Shown here piece after piece: positions 1-8,501 of a stretch of DNA of 28,825 nucleotides. How positions within the stretch are numbered: position 1 is the first letter of the stretch; each line of letters begins with the position of its first letter. The stretch lies in the NCBI GenBank assembly GCA_937900135.1, contig CALCDJ010000043.1:1-28825 (forward strand), in the 5' to 3' direction. The notes beneath the pieces were generated by a model. It ran no database searches, had not been told where the DNA came from, and saw only the letters and a program-made list of their open reading frames with translations. Source of the DNA: an uncultured Blautia sp. (lineage in GTDB: Bacteria; Bacillota; Clostridia; Lachnospirales; Lachnospiraceae). The translations under genes and the position numbers were made by a program.

Positions 1-149
1 CCATAAACTACTCCGTATTTTAATAACTGTGTGCTTTTTATTTTCAGTCTATGATCTGCATTTGTTCTAATCTTATTAGACGAGATCATCGTTAATTCTG
101 TTACACGATCAAAAGATTTAAAGTTTTCTATACTAACTTTCACTAACAT
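1..149 (-). CDS. AAA family ATPase, N-terminus only (runs off left edge)
   Basis: Reading leftward from an ATG at 149 gives 49 codons that stay open to the window edge. The protein starts MLVKVSIENFKSF and ends LLKYGVVYG. This is the typical opening of COG1106/AAA_15-AAA_21 (SMC/RecF-like) ATPases, where the next residues are normally the Walker A loop; here that loop lies outside the window. A strong GGGAGGTGG ribosome binding site sits 4-5 nt before the ATG. Members of this family are often parts of phage-defence or abortive-infection modules (for example RloA-type with RloB), but the partner would lie outside the window, so a defence role is inference. Family call fairly sure, function unknown. 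Confidence 0.75.
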   Translation of the reverse strand, partial: MLVKVSIENFKSFDRVTELTMISSNKIRTNADHRLKIKSTQLLKYGVVY

Positions 150-169
150 TTCTATCCACCTCCCTTCTC

Positions 170-198
170 ATTATATGCTTTCCTATCCCAAAAGTCAA
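170..198 (-). promoter_or_regulatory. Sigma-A promoter of the AAA ATPase gene
   Basis: On the minus strand, TTGACT (193-198) and TATAAT (170-175) are separated by 17 bp. Transcription should start near 163, only about 14 nt before the ATG, so the ribosome binding site lies almost at the 5' end of the message. The stretch 199-345 upstream is AT-rich and shows no gene. Confidence 0.75.
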
Positions 199-345
199 TT
201 TCGCTTTATTATTTAGAGATTTTTTCGTCAAATAATATGTTTATCTTGTATTTTTAACATTTCATTTAATTTTATTCTTTATACTCCTATCAGGCTCTGC
301 TGCAAACTACATTTTTCCGAAGCTTCCTAAAAGTTATTTTAAATT

Positions 346-393
346 GAAAAGAAGCAGAGTTCCCGATTTCTCCGGCAAACTCTGCTTCTTTTC
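346..393 (-). terminator. Intrinsic terminator after the histidine kinase gene
   Basis: A perfect 16-bp inverted repeat (346-361 with 378-393, arm GAAAAGAAGCAGAGTT) has a 16-nt loop. It lies 19 bp downstream of the kinase stop codon; the arm itself supplies the A-run and the U-rich 3' side. It should end the two-component operon and could also act on the opposite strand. Confidence 0.85.
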
Positions 394-412
394 TATAAAA
401 TTTTCTTATTTA

Positions 413-2908
413 TTATTTTGCCACAAAGGTAATCATCACTTTAAACAGATCTCCATCCACAAACAGTTTAAACTCTCCTCCCTGGAGTTCTGTCAGGCTT
501 TTGGCGATGGATAAACCAAGTCCGCTGCCTTCTGTATTTCTGGATACATCTCCCCGAATAAAACGTTCCGTAAGTTCATCTGCAGAAAAATTTAATGGCT
601 GTGCAGAAATATTTTTTAAGGTAAAGATCACTTTTTTCTCTTTGTTCTGTACCTCTGCATAAACTCTGGTTCCTTCCATTGCATATTTCACAACGTTGCT
701 GAAAATATTGGAAAGCACCCGCCACATCCGCTGGCCATCCGCCCGGATTATGGAAGACTCTTCTTCAAAATGCACCAGCATGGTAAGATTCTTTTCCTGG
801 AATTTCTCCTGAAATTCTCCCAGTACCTGTTGAAGCAGTTCCACAAAATCAAGGTCTGTCAATTCCAGATTAATGTTTCCGGAACTTGCCTTAGACGCTT
901 CCACCACATCCTCTGTCAAGATCTTCAGTCTCTGAGATTTTTCATCCAGGATATTTAAGTAGCCCTGGATTTTGGGATCTGTGAAGTTTTCCCGTTTCAA
1001 AAGATCCACATAGTTGATAATCGAAGTCAGCGGTGTCTTAATGTCATGGGATACGTTGGTGATCAGATCAGTCTTCATCCGCTCGCTGCGCATGGCTTTT
1101 TCCACGGCTGCATCCAGGCCATCTCCGATATTGTTGATATATTCTGCCATCACCTTACGTTTTCCAATCACTTTATCCAGTGGGATCTTGTAATGGATTT
1201 CCCCTTCGCTGATCCGTTTCAGACCGTTTAACAAAATATCTTTTCCATAAATCATAGCCTTAATTCCATCTATGCCTTTTTTCAGCCATTTTTTAATTTT
1301 TTTCCATACGATATAAATCCATCGGCATAATATTCTGCACAGACTGTTTTTCCAGATGGTCTTTGCTTTCACTCTTCGTGCCAGGCTAAGCCATCCTGCA
1401 AGAAAGAAGGTCTGTGTGAAAACTGCTGCAAGCGCAGACCATCCAAACATCACTTTCAGATTTTCTTCCATGGGAAAGTTAAGGTTTATCCCCAGAATCA
1501 GCCCTGCCTGCCAGATACCTCCCACAAGAAGCGCGGCGGCTTCTGTATAAATATGATCAAACCAGTTCAGGTGAATCTCTTCATCTTCTGGTTTTCTTCC
1601 TGCCGCCAAAGTAAGCCAGAGTACCAGAACCAGCCACAAAACAATACCGATTCCTTCCAGGATAAGAAGGGGTTCCAGTTTCCCTGCATATCGGGTATAT
1701 TCTTCATTTGCCGCTGCAAATTCATCTGCAACTGGATAGTCTGTATCAATCTGTAACGCAAATACATAGTTTTCTGCATCACTGACTTCCGCTGCATGAT
1801 ACTCCAAAGCGTTCAGAATATTGGCTTCTTCCATCTTGTCCACATTGGTGACACTCTCTTTATCAGAACGGATCTGTACATAGGACTGCTTTTCCATTTC
1901 TTTCAAGGATTTTTCCAGACTACGGTAGTCTTCATACTCCTCTTCATTGGTATAAATCTTATTTTGATCCAGATCTGCATAAAGGTAGGTTACATTTGTT
2001 TTTCCAGCTTCATAAGCAGAAATATTTCCATAACTTCCACCCACAAAACTTTCCATTTCATTGAGAGAAGCAACCACTCTATTATAAGCAAGATCCAGTT
2101 TGCTGTTCCACTCTTCATTTTCATTTAAAAAATCCAGAAGATTGTCATATCCCTTGGGGCTATATCTTTCTCCGATCTCTGTGGTGGGATTCAGAAGATA
2201 TGCCGGGTAATCTCCATAAGCCGTACAGCTTACATACTCCTGTTCCTCCCCATCCTCTCTGACTCGCACCTTACCGATTTTATCGGAGTTAAACGCTGCC
2301 TGGACCAGAAACATTCTGATTTCGTCCTTGGAATGATTCCCCAGATATCCGCCGTCATCAGCCTGGTCAAAATAACTTCGGCAGTTCTCAGTTAATTCAC
2401 AGCTGATGGTTCCTTCTGTCAGCCCCTGCACAAACTCTTTGTAATAAAAATAGTGATACGTTCCGTCTTCTTTTACGCATTTCAGCAGCGGCATATCATA
2501 TCCGTTCAGTTCCCAGTTTTCTTCTGTTTTTGCCCACGCTTCCATCTCTTCCACGGAATACAGAAGTCCACTGTTTTCCTCATTGGAGGAGGTCACCAGG
2601 TTTGTCAGGTGTTCTTCCTGTTCAAATGCCCCCACATCCACATAAGAAGGGCCATCTGTACTTTCCATTGCTTCCTGGATCATTTCTGCTTTTAATCCAT
2701 TTGTGATTCCTGCTCCATAGTCAAATACCAGATTGCGGAACTTATGGCTCCCGCTGAACTCCTCTCCACTTTCCAGGTTGATCCCTGCTTTTCCCATATG
2801 CATCATGATCACGCCGCCAAACACCGCTGCAACCAGAAGGATATAAGACAAAAGTATGGCGATCCCTTTGACCATTCCACCTCGATACCACTTTTTCTTC
2901 ATTTTCAT
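413..2908 (-). CDS. Sensor histidine kinase with large extracellular domain
   Basis: 831 aa membrane sensor kinase. One N-terminal membrane segment (about residues 13-35) is followed by a roughly 380-residue, acidic, Tyr/Asn-rich extracellular region of no family I recognise. Three or more membrane segments follow (about 415-512), then a basic linker and a HisKA dimerisation domain with the phospho-accepting H621 in NVSHDIKTPLTS. A HATPase_c domain ends the protein, with its glycine-rich G2 box GSGLGLS near 794. ATG start with AAGGGG about 3 nt upstream; M3 is also possible. It lies 46 bp after the response regulator gene and is almost certainly its cognate kinase. Such large-sensor kinases in Lachnospiraceae usually watch the envelope, but no ligand can be read from the sequence. 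A strong terminator follows. Confidence 0.93.
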   Translation of the reverse strand: MKMKKKWYRGGMVKGIAILLSYILLVAAVFGGVIMMHMGKAGINLESGEEFSGSHKFRNLVFDYGAGITNGLKAEMIQEAMESTDGPSYVDVGAFEQEEHLTNLVTSSNEENSGLLYSVEEMEAWAKTEENWELNGYDMPLLKCVKEDGTYHYFYYKEFVQGLTEGTISCELTENCRSYFDQADDGGYLGNHSKDEIRMFLVQAAFNSDKIGKVRVREDGEEQEYVSCTAYGDYPAYLLNPTTEIGERYSPKGYDNLLDFLNENEEWNSKLDLAYNRVVASLNEMESFVGGSYGNISAYEAGKTNVTYLYADLDQNKIYTNEEEYEDYRSLEKSLKEMEKQSYVQIRSDKESVTNVDKMEEANILNALEYHAAEVSDAENYVFALQIDTDYPVADEFAAANEEYTRYAGKLEPLLILEGIGIVLWLVLVLWLTLAAGRKPEDEEIHLNWFDHIYTEAAALLVGGIWQAGLILGINLNFPMEENLKVMFGWSALAAVFTQTFFLAGWLSLARRVKAKTIWKNSLCRILCRWIYIVWKKIKKWLKKGIDGIKAMIYGKDILLNGLKRISEGEIHYKIPLDKVIGKRKVMAEYINNIGDGLDAAVEKAMRSERMKTDLITNVSHDIKTPLTSIINYVDLLKRENFTDPKIQGYLNILDEKSQRLKILTEDVVEASKASSGNINLELTDLDFVELLQQVLGEFQEKFQEKNLTMLVHFEEESSIIRADGQRMWRVLSNIFSNVVKYAMEGTRVYAEVQNKEKKVIFTLKNISAQPLNFSADELTERFIRGDVSRNTEGSGLGLSIAKSLTELQGGEFKLFVDGDLFKVMITFVAK

Positions 2909-2954
2909 CGTCCCCTTTCATTGGAATCCTTTCCCTGTTTTGCATTTCTTCGTT

Positions 2955-3650
2955 TTAAATTTTTTCCATTTTGTAGCCCAGTCCCCATACGACCTTTAAA
3001 TATCTTGGTTCTTTGGGGTTGATCTCGATTTTTTCCCGGATATGGCGGATATGCACAGCCACCGTGTTTTCTGCTGCAACGGCTTCCTCATTCCAGATAT
3101 TTTCATAAATCTGATTGATGGAAAATACCTTCCCCTGATTTTTGATCAGGAACAGCAAAATGTTATACTCGATGGGTGTCATCTTTACCAATTCTCCGTC
3201 TACCCGCACTTCTTTTAATTCATCATTCACGCTGAGTCCGCCGGTTTCATATAGATGCGCCTGTTCCTTTTGTACCGCAGAGCCAAGTCTGGTATATCTG
3301 CGAAGCTGGGATTTCACCCTGGCCACCAGCTCCAGTGGACTGAATGGCTTGGTCACATAGTCATCCGCTCCCACATTCAACCCGAGGATTTTATCTGCAT
3401 CTTCTGATTTTGCGGAAAGAATAATGATGGGAAGCGGATTTTCTTCCCTGATCTTTAAGGTTGCCCGGATTCCATCCAGCTTTGGCATCATAATATCTAT
3501 GATCAGCAGATCTATGCTCTGCTCCCGTAGAATCCTCATGGCTTCCACTCCATCATAGGCTTTTCGGATCTCATATCCTTCCTGTTCCAGATAGATGGAA
3601 ATCGCTTCTACAATCGCCGTATCGTCATCACACACTAAAATTGTTGCCAT
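2955..3650 (-). CDS. OmpR/PhoB-family response regulator
   Basis: 231 aa, usual length for the family. The receiver domain (about 1-120) has the acidic pocket DDD at 8-10, phospho-acceptor D52 in IDIMMP, S79 and the conserved K101 in DDYVTKPF. The C-terminal winged helix (about 130-231) carries the typical NTVAVHIRHIREKIE recognition-helix region and ends in KVVWGLGYKME. It is a DNA-binding regulator phosphorylated by the kinase encoded just downstream. It is first in the two-gene operon and has its own upstream region (3651-3787) containing direct repeats that look like its binding site. Target genes cannot be told from the sequence. Confidence 0.95.
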   Translation of the reverse strand: MATILVCDDDTAIVEAISIYLEQEGYEIRKAYDGVEAMRILREQSIDLLIIDIMMPKLDGIRATLKIREENPLPIIILSAKSEDADKILGLNVGADDYVTKPFSPLELVARVKSQLRRYTRLGSAVQKEQAHLYETGGLSVNDELKEVRVDGELVKMTPIEYNILLFLIKNQGKVFSINQIYENIWNEEAVAAENTVAVHIRHIREKIEINPKEPRYLKVVWGLGYKMEKI

Positions 3651-3737
3651 ATTTCTCTTTCCCTCCTGCTGTCAAAACAAGGTTCTGTCTTTTATGGTTT
3701 TAGAATAACAGGGAGATTTTAATTTGAAAGGGGAAAA

Positions 3738-3755
3738 TTCTTAAGATATTCTTAA
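3738..3755. promoter_or_regulatory. Direct repeat, probable response-regulator binding site
   Basis: TTCTTAA occurs twice (3738-3744 and 3749-3755), exactly 11 bp apart, about 90 bp upstream of the response regulator start. Tandem 6-7 bp repeats one helical turn apart are how OmpR-family dimers bind. Just downstream on the minus strand, TTTCAA and TATTCT with a 16-bp gap may be the promoter. This suggests autoregulation. Confidence 0.5.
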
Positions 3756-3787
3756 AACCAAACAAGATGACCCCATCATACAATATA

Positions 3788-3817
3788 AAAGCCGGGGACG
3801 TCAAATCCTCCGGCTTT
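3788..3817 (-). terminator. Intrinsic terminator after rseP
   Basis: The arm AAAGCCGG (3788-3795) pairs with CCGGCTTT (3810-3817), 11 bp beyond the rseP stop. The following minus-strand bases are T/A rich. It separates the long pyrH-rseP cluster from the two-component operon. The plus-strand side also ends in a T-rich run, so it may work both ways. Confidence 0.65.
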
Positions 3818-3827
3818 GTTTCTCTTT

Positions 3828-5114
3828 TTAAAAGATTTTCAGGATATCGTTATACATGACCACAACCATTAAGGCCATCAAAAGCATCAGTCCTGCGAAA
3901 TGGATCATGCCTTCCACCTGTCGGTTTACTGGTTTTTTCCTGATTGCTTCCAGTAGAAGGAATACCAGACGTCCTCCATCCAATGCTGGAAGGGGAAGAA
4001 GGTTCATCACCCCTAAGTTTGCAGAAAGCAGAATTGCCATATTCAGCATATTCATCCAAACCATCAGCGTTCCTTCGCTCTTGCTGGCTTCGTAAGTTTC
4101 TCCAATGGCATCCACCACACCTACCGGGCCGCTCAGATCCTGAATGCCAAGACCGCCGGTAAAGAGTTCCTTCAAGCTCAGGAAGGTGGTTCGGATCAGA
4201 TATTTCACTTCCACAGCTGCGTATTTCAGGACATCAAAACCTTCTGCCTTCACACAGCCAATGTTATAAGAAAAGCCAAGCTCCGGGGTTCGATCCTGTG
4301 CCGGGGTAATGGTGGCTTCATATTCCAGTCCATCCCTCATATAGGTAATATCAATGGGCTGATCAGAAAGAGGATTCTTTTCGATATATGCCTGATATGC
4401 CTTTCCATCTGGAAGAGAGGTTCCGTTAATGGAGGTGATCACATCTCCCGCCTTTACTCCTGCTTCCTCCAGAGGCATTCCGGGAATCAGAGATCCCACC
4501 TCCAGGGTTTCCATATCCTTTCGATTGAATCCCATCAGATAACGGATGTTGACATCTGGTTCATAAGACAGTTCCATTTCCTCTCCATCCCGTTCTATGG
4601 TAAGATGGACGGTTTCCTCTTTTGGCTGGTTCAGGAACGTATAGATATAAAGATCCTTTCCAAGATCAATGGAATATCCCTGATATTTCCGGATCATATC
4701 TCCCGGCTTCAATCCTGCCGCTTCTGCCCTGGATCCTTGTTCCACATCCATAACTTCCGGCGGTTCATATCCTACCACTCCCACAATGATCACAGCCAGA
4801 AGAAATGCCAGGATAAAGTTAAAAACAGGACCTGCAGCTACAACGGAAATCCGTCCCCAGACAGGCGCTGCATTAAAACTGCCCTTCAGATTCTCTTCCT
4901 CTGTATCTTCCCCCAGCATGGCACAGGAGCCTCCGATGGGCAAAAGTTTTATGGAATAACGTGTTCCTCCACGTACTGTGCTGACCAGTCTTGGCCCCAT
5001 TCCCAGAGAAAACTCTGTGACCTCAATCCCGTTTTTCTTTGCCAGAAGGAAATGCCCCAGCTCATGAATCAGGATAATGACACTGAATATCAGAATCGCA
5101 ACTATAATTTTCAA
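3828..5114 (-). CDS. rseP: RseP-like site-2 intramembrane zinc metalloprotease
   Basis: 428 aa from the TTG at 5114. The first membrane helix carries the zinc site HELGH, and the late motif LLPLPALDGGR is the second conserved part of the S2P active site. At least one PDZ domain, probably two, lies between (around AAGLKPGDMI and EEAGVKAGDVI), and further membrane helices are at the C-terminus. It cleaves transmembrane regulators such as anti-sigma factors or leftover signal peptides. The frame also has a TTG at 5132 that overlaps dxr. I prefer the TTG at 5114, just past the dxr stop, because AGGTGG lies 4 nt before it and family members begin at this KIIVAILIF segment. It is last in the cluster and followed by a terminator. 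Confidence 0.92.
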   Translation of the reverse strand: MKIIVAILIFSVIILIHELGHFLLAKKNGIEVTEFSLGMGPRLVSTVRGGTRYSIKLLPIGGSCAMLGEDTEEENLKGSFNAAPVWGRISVVAAGPVFNFILAFLLAVIIVGVVGYEPPEVMDVEQGSRAEAAGLKPGDMIRKYQGYSIDLGKDLYIYTFLNQPKEETVHLTIERDGEEMELSYEPDVNIRYLMGFNRKDMETLEVGSLIPGMPLEEAGVKAGDVITSINGTSLPDGKAYQAYIEKNPLSDQPIDITYMRDGLEYEATITPAQDRTPELGFSYNIGCVKAEGFDVLKYAAVEVKYLIRTTFLSLKELFTGGLGIQDLSGPVGVVDAIGETYEASKSEGTLMVWMNMLNMAILLSANLGVMNLLPLPALDGGRLVFLLLEAIRKKPVNRQVEGMIHFAGLMLLMALMVVVMYNDILKIF

Positions 5115-5115
5115 T

Positions 5116-6258
5116 CTACCACCTGCTTTCAATCCATTGATATGTCTCTTCTTCTACTGCCAGGATTTCCTCCAGGCTCGGGTTCTCCTTACTCTGGTGT
5201 CTGCCCATAGACTGCCCGATTATTTCATAAATATCCAGGAAACCAATTTCACGATGTAAAAATTTTGCTACTGCACGTTCATTCGCCGCATTGAATACCG
5301 TAGGCATGGTGCCGCCCTTTCTGGATGCTTCTATGGCCATAGGAAGTCCCAGGAAGGTTTTCTGATCTGCCTCTTCAAAGGTAAGCATGCCCAGTTTGGC
5401 AAAGTTCAGACGTTCTCCATCCAGATATCTTCTGTGGGGATAATACAGGGCATACTGAATAGGAAGGCGCATATCCGGTGTTCCCAGCTGCGCTATGATT
5501 CCTCCATCCTTAAATTCCACCATGGAATGAATCACACTCTGAGGCTGTACCACTACCTGAATATGATCCAGAGCCATATCAAACAGCCATCTGGCTTCCA
5601 TAACCTCCAGCCCCTTATTCACAAGAGTAGCCGAATCTACGGTAATCTTCTGTCCCATCACCCAGTTGGGATGCTTCAGCGTATCCTCAAGAGTTACCTT
5701 TTGAAGTTCTTCCCTTGTTTTCCCACGGAAAGGCCCGCCAGATGCTGTAATAAGAAGCTTCTCCACTTCCCTTGGCTGCTCTCCGTTCAAAGCCTGAAAA
5801 ATAGCGCTGTGTTCACTGTCCACCGGAAGAATCCGTACCCCATACTCTTTTGCCATGGGCATGATCAGATGTCCGGCAGTCACCAGTGTTTCTTTATTGG
5901 CGAGAGCAATATCTTTTCCTGCCCGAATCGCTTCCATCGTAGGACGAATACCGATCATTCCCACAATTGCAGTAACAAGGATTTCCGTCTCCGGCATAGC
6001 CGCCAGTTCCAAAAGTCCTTCCATTCCGGAAACCACCTTTGTCTCTGTATCCTGTATCCGTACGGCCAATTCCTTTGCTGCTTCTTCCTTCATCACCGCA
6101 ACTAATTTGGGATGAAACTCTCTCACCTGTTCCTCCAGCTTATGTACGTTGCTTCCTGCACTGATTCCCAGCACCTCCAGATCTCCATTGGCCCGCACCA
6201 CGTCCAGCGTCTGTGTTCCAATGGAGCCTGTGGAACCTAAAATTGCAATTTTTTTCAT
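5116..6258 (-). CDS. dxr: 1-deoxy-D-xylulose 5-phosphate reductoisomerase
   Basis: 380 aa, full length. It makes 2-C-methyl-D-erythritol 4-phosphate from DXP with NADPH, the committed step of the MEP isoprenoid pathway, in the cytosol. Seen: nucleotide loop GSTGSIGTQ (8-16), ANKETLV near 120, metal ligands D147 and E149 in PVDSEHSAIFQ and E218 in NKGLEVMEA, and the substrate loop around SGGPFRG and HPNWVMGQK. It follows cdsA by 21 bp and touches rseP. Its position beside uppS and cdsA is the conserved arrangement that couples isoprenoid supply to lipid-carrier synthesis. Confidence 0.97.
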   Translation of the reverse strand: MKKIAILGSTGSIGTQTLDVVRANGDLEVLGISAGSNVHKLEEQVREFHPKLVAVMKEEAAKELAVRIQDTETKVVSGMEGLLELAAMPETEILVTAIVGMIGIRPTMEAIRAGKDIALANKETLVTAGHLIMPMAKEYGVRILPVDSEHSAIFQALNGEQPREVEKLLITASGGPFRGKTREELQKVTLEDTLKHPNWVMGQKITVDSATLVNKGLEVMEARWLFDMALDHIQVVVQPQSVIHSMVEFKDGGIIAQLGTPDMRLPIQYALYYPHRRYLDGERLNFAKLGMLTFEEADQKTFLGLPMAIEASRKGGTMPTVFNAANERAVAKFLHREIGFLDIYEIIGQSMGRHQSKENPSLEEILAVEEETYQWIESRW

Positions 6259-6279
6259 GATTTGCCTCCTTTACTCCGG

Positions 6280-7080
6280 TTATACCCCCAGCATAAATTT
6301 TGCCAGAAAATAAATCACCGGCGCTGTAAAGATCACACTGTCAAAACGATCCAAAATTCCTCCATGCCCAGGGATTAAGGTTCCATAATCCTTGATTCCC
6401 TGATTTCTCTTAATCGCAGAGGCAGCCAGATCACCTACCATGGAAATCAATGCTCCTGCTGCGCAGATAAAAGCATATTCTGTCACAGCACCTTTGATGA
6501 GACTTGCATAAAGCACACCCAGAAGCGCTGCTCCTGCCACACCGCCTGCTGCTCCTTCTACAGATTTTTTGGGACTTAATACAGGAGCCATCTTATGCTT
6601 TCCAATAAGCATTCCCACACAATAAGCGCAGGTATCACAGCCCCAGGAACAGATAAAGATCAGCCATACCAGGTATTTTCCATCTGGAAGTCCTCTTGTC
6701 AGCATCACAAAAGAAAGCAGCACTGCTACATATACAAGACCAAAAAAGGCAGCCATTACCTGTCCTGCGTCATATCTGGGATAACAGAATACGTACACAA
6801 ACATAATCAGTATCAGCCCTGCAAGTACTGCCATCATACCGTACCGCTCAAAATCCATAAAGGCAGCCGCATAATAGAGAATAGCGCTCAGGTAGCCGAC
6901 TCCCTCCAGAAAGCCCGGAGACTTTTCATGCACATGCATGGCAATATACAGTTCCCGCATACCAATCAGAGAGATCAGCAGCAAGGTTCCAAACAATACA
7001 TATCCGCCGGAAAAAATTGTCACAAAAGCAATGATCACCAGCAGAATTCCGCTTAAGAGTCTTGTCTTAAACATGTTCAT
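6280..7080 (-). CDS. cdsA: Phosphatidate cytidylyltransferase
   Basis: 266 aa integral membrane protein with about seven to eight hydrophobic segments. It makes CDP-diacylglycerol from phosphatidate and CTP, the branch point for membrane phospholipids. The C-terminal family signature is present: SAIKRNQGIKDYGTLIPGHG followed by GILDRFDS. The start ATG overlaps the uppS stop by 4 bp (ATGA), and its AGGAGG site lies inside the last uppS codons, so translation is probably coupled. Confidence 0.96.
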   Translation of the reverse strand: MNMFKTRLLSGILLVIIAFVTIFSGGYVLFGTLLLISLIGMRELYIAMHVHEKSPGFLEGVGYLSAILYYAAAFMDFERYGMMAVLAGLILIMFVYVFCYPRYDAGQVMAAFFGLVYVAVLLSFVMLTRGLPDGKYLVWLIFICSWGCDTCAYCVGMLIGKHKMAPVLSPKKSVEGAAGGVAGAALLGVLYASLIKGAVTEYAFICAAGALISMVGDLAASAIKRNQGIKDYGTLIPGHGGILDRFDSVIFTAPVIYFLAKFMLGV

Positions 7081-7796
7081 TCCTCCTTTACTCCACCGTA
7101 TCTGCGGTCTCTGGAGTTGTATTTTTCAATAGCCTTTATCAGTTCTTCCCGATTAAAATCCGGCCAGGCCACATCTGTAAAGTAAAATTCTGTGTATGCC
7201 ATCTGCCACAACAGATAGTTGGAAAGGCGCAGTTCTCCGCTGGTACGGATCATCAGATCCGGGTCCGGGATTCCTGCTGTATCCAGGTAGCTTTCAAAGA
7301 CGGATTCTGTAATCTCTGCCGGAGCCAGCTTTCCATCTATGGCATCCTGCGCCAGCTTTCTTACCCCACGAAGGATCTCATCCCGGCTGCCATAGTTCAG
7401 CGCAATCTGAAAATGGAGTTCTGTATAATCCTTGGAAAACTCCTCCAGCTGAATAATCCGATCCTGAATATCCTGATCAAAAGCTGTGATATCCCCGATA
7501 ACCTTCACCCGCATCTTATTTCTTTCTGAAATCTTGATACACTTTTTCAGGTAATTGCGGAACAGCTTCATCAGCCCTTCCACTTCTTCCCTGGAACGTT
7601 TCCAGTTTTCTGTGGAGAAAGCATAGACCGTCAGGTACTTGATCCCAAGCTCCTTCATGTCGTCACAGATGGTTTCCAGGTTGGCACAGCCCTTTACATG
7701 TCCATAGCTTCTTGGCATTCCCTTGGCTTTTGCCCAACGTCCATTTCCATCCAGAATAATGGCTACATGATTCGGTACCTTCATATTTTGATTCAT
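7077..7796 (-). CDS. uppS: Isoprenyl transferase (undecaprenyl diphosphate synthase)
   Basis: About 239 aa cis-prenyltransferase that builds the C55 lipid carrier from farnesyl and isopentenyl diphosphates for peptidoglycan and surface polymers. Seen: HVAIILDGNGRWAKAKG with the catalytic Asp, STENWKRS, and the C-terminal RTSGELRLSNYLLWQ and WPDF segment. The frame is open to an ATG at 7817, but no ribosome site precedes it. ATGs at 7796 and 7784 both have the GAAGAAAGGG purine run nearby, and the family normally begins only a few residues before VPNHVAII. The start is therefore uncertain by 4-7 codons. It overlaps cdsA. Confidence 0.96.
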   Translation of the reverse strand: MNQNMKVPNHVAIILDGNGRWAKAKGMPRSYGHVKGCANLETICDDMKELGIKYLTVYAFSTENWKRSREEVEGLMKLFRNYLKKCIKISERNKMRVKVIGDITAFDQDIQDRIIQLEEFSKDYTELHFQIALNYGSRDEILRGVRKLAQDAIDGKLAPAEITESVFESYLDTAGIPDPDLMIRTSGELRLSNYLLWQMAYTEFYFTDVAWPDFNREELIKAIEKYNSRDRRYGGVKEE

Positions 7797-7859
7797 CCCT
7801 TTCTTCTTTATCACCATATGTAAAAGAATCTCTAAAAGTTCCTTTTTCCCTGCAACGCG

Positions 7860-7892
7860 GAAAAGAGAGCCTGCAAAACCGGCCCTCTTTTC
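7860..7892 (-). terminator. Hairpin between frr and uppS, possible attenuator
   Basis: GAAAAGAGAGCC (7860-7871) pairs with GGCCCTCTTTTC (7881-7892) with one mismatch and a 9-nt loop, just 6 bp after the frr stop. No long U-run follows on the minus strand beyond the arm's own CUCUUUUC, so termination may be partial, letting some transcripts continue into uppS. Confidence 0.55.
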
Positions 7893-7898
7893 TATTTC

Positions 7899-8450
7899 CT
7901 ATACAGTCAGGATTTCTTTTGATTTTTTCTCTACTGCCGCATCAATTTCTTTGATGTATTTGTCTGTGGATTTCTGAACCCGGTCTTCCAAATCCTTGAT
8001 CTCGTCCTCAGAAACATCCTGTTTCGCCAGCTTCTTGAATGCATCGTTTGCATCACGGCGAATATTTCTTACTGCAACCTTAGCTGCTTCTCCTTTTTTC
8101 TTTACATCTTTTACCAGATCTTTACGGCGTTCCTCTGTAAGCTCAGGCAGAACCAAACGGATTACCTTGCCGTCGTTACTTGGATTTAAGCTAAGATCAG
8201 AAGTAAGGATCGCTTTTTCGATCGCTTTGATCAGACTTCCTTCCCATGGCTGAATCTGAATCATTCTTGGCTCCGGAACTGTGATGTTGGCCACCTGCTG
8301 GATCGGTGTGGGACTTCCGTAGTAGTCTACCACCAGCTTATCAAGAATATGGGGGTTGGCACGACCTGCGCGGATAGTTGCCAGCTCTGCTTCAAATCCG
8401 TTTAAGGTTTTTGTCATTTTGTCTTCATATTTCTGAATTCTTTCATCCAT
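7899..8450 (-). CDS. frr: Ribosome recycling factor
   Basis: 183 aa from the ATG at 8450 (MDERIQKYEDKM), the usual family length. With EF-G it splits the post-termination ribosome. Seen: RAGRANPHILDKLVVDYYGS, VPEPRMIQIQPW, SNDGKVIRL, LTEERRKDLVK and the long C-terminal helix. The frame also opens 13 codons earlier at an ATG at 8489 (MENREKQ); I prefer 8450 because AGGGAG lies 9 nt before it and most homologues begin there, but the longer form cannot be excluded. It lies close after pyrH. Confidence 0.96.
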   Translation of the reverse strand: MDERIQKYEDKMTKTLNGFEAELATIRAGRANPHILDKLVVDYYGSPTPIQQVANITVPEPRMIQIQPWEGSLIKAIEKAILTSDLSLNPSNDGKVIRLVLPELTEERRKDLVKDVKKKGEAAKVAVRNIRRDANDAFKKLAKQDVSEDEIKDLEDRVQKSTDKYIKEIDAAVEKKSKEILTV

Positions 8451-8501
8451 TTCTAAAATCTCCCTCTCCTGTTTTTCTCTATTTTCCACGGTTCCTGTTA
8501 C

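Noticed and set aside
4605..6115. Plus-strand open frames of 201-223 codons opposite rseP and dxr
   Set aside because: They are shadows of conserved minus-strand enzymes, with His/Cys-rich low-quality translations.
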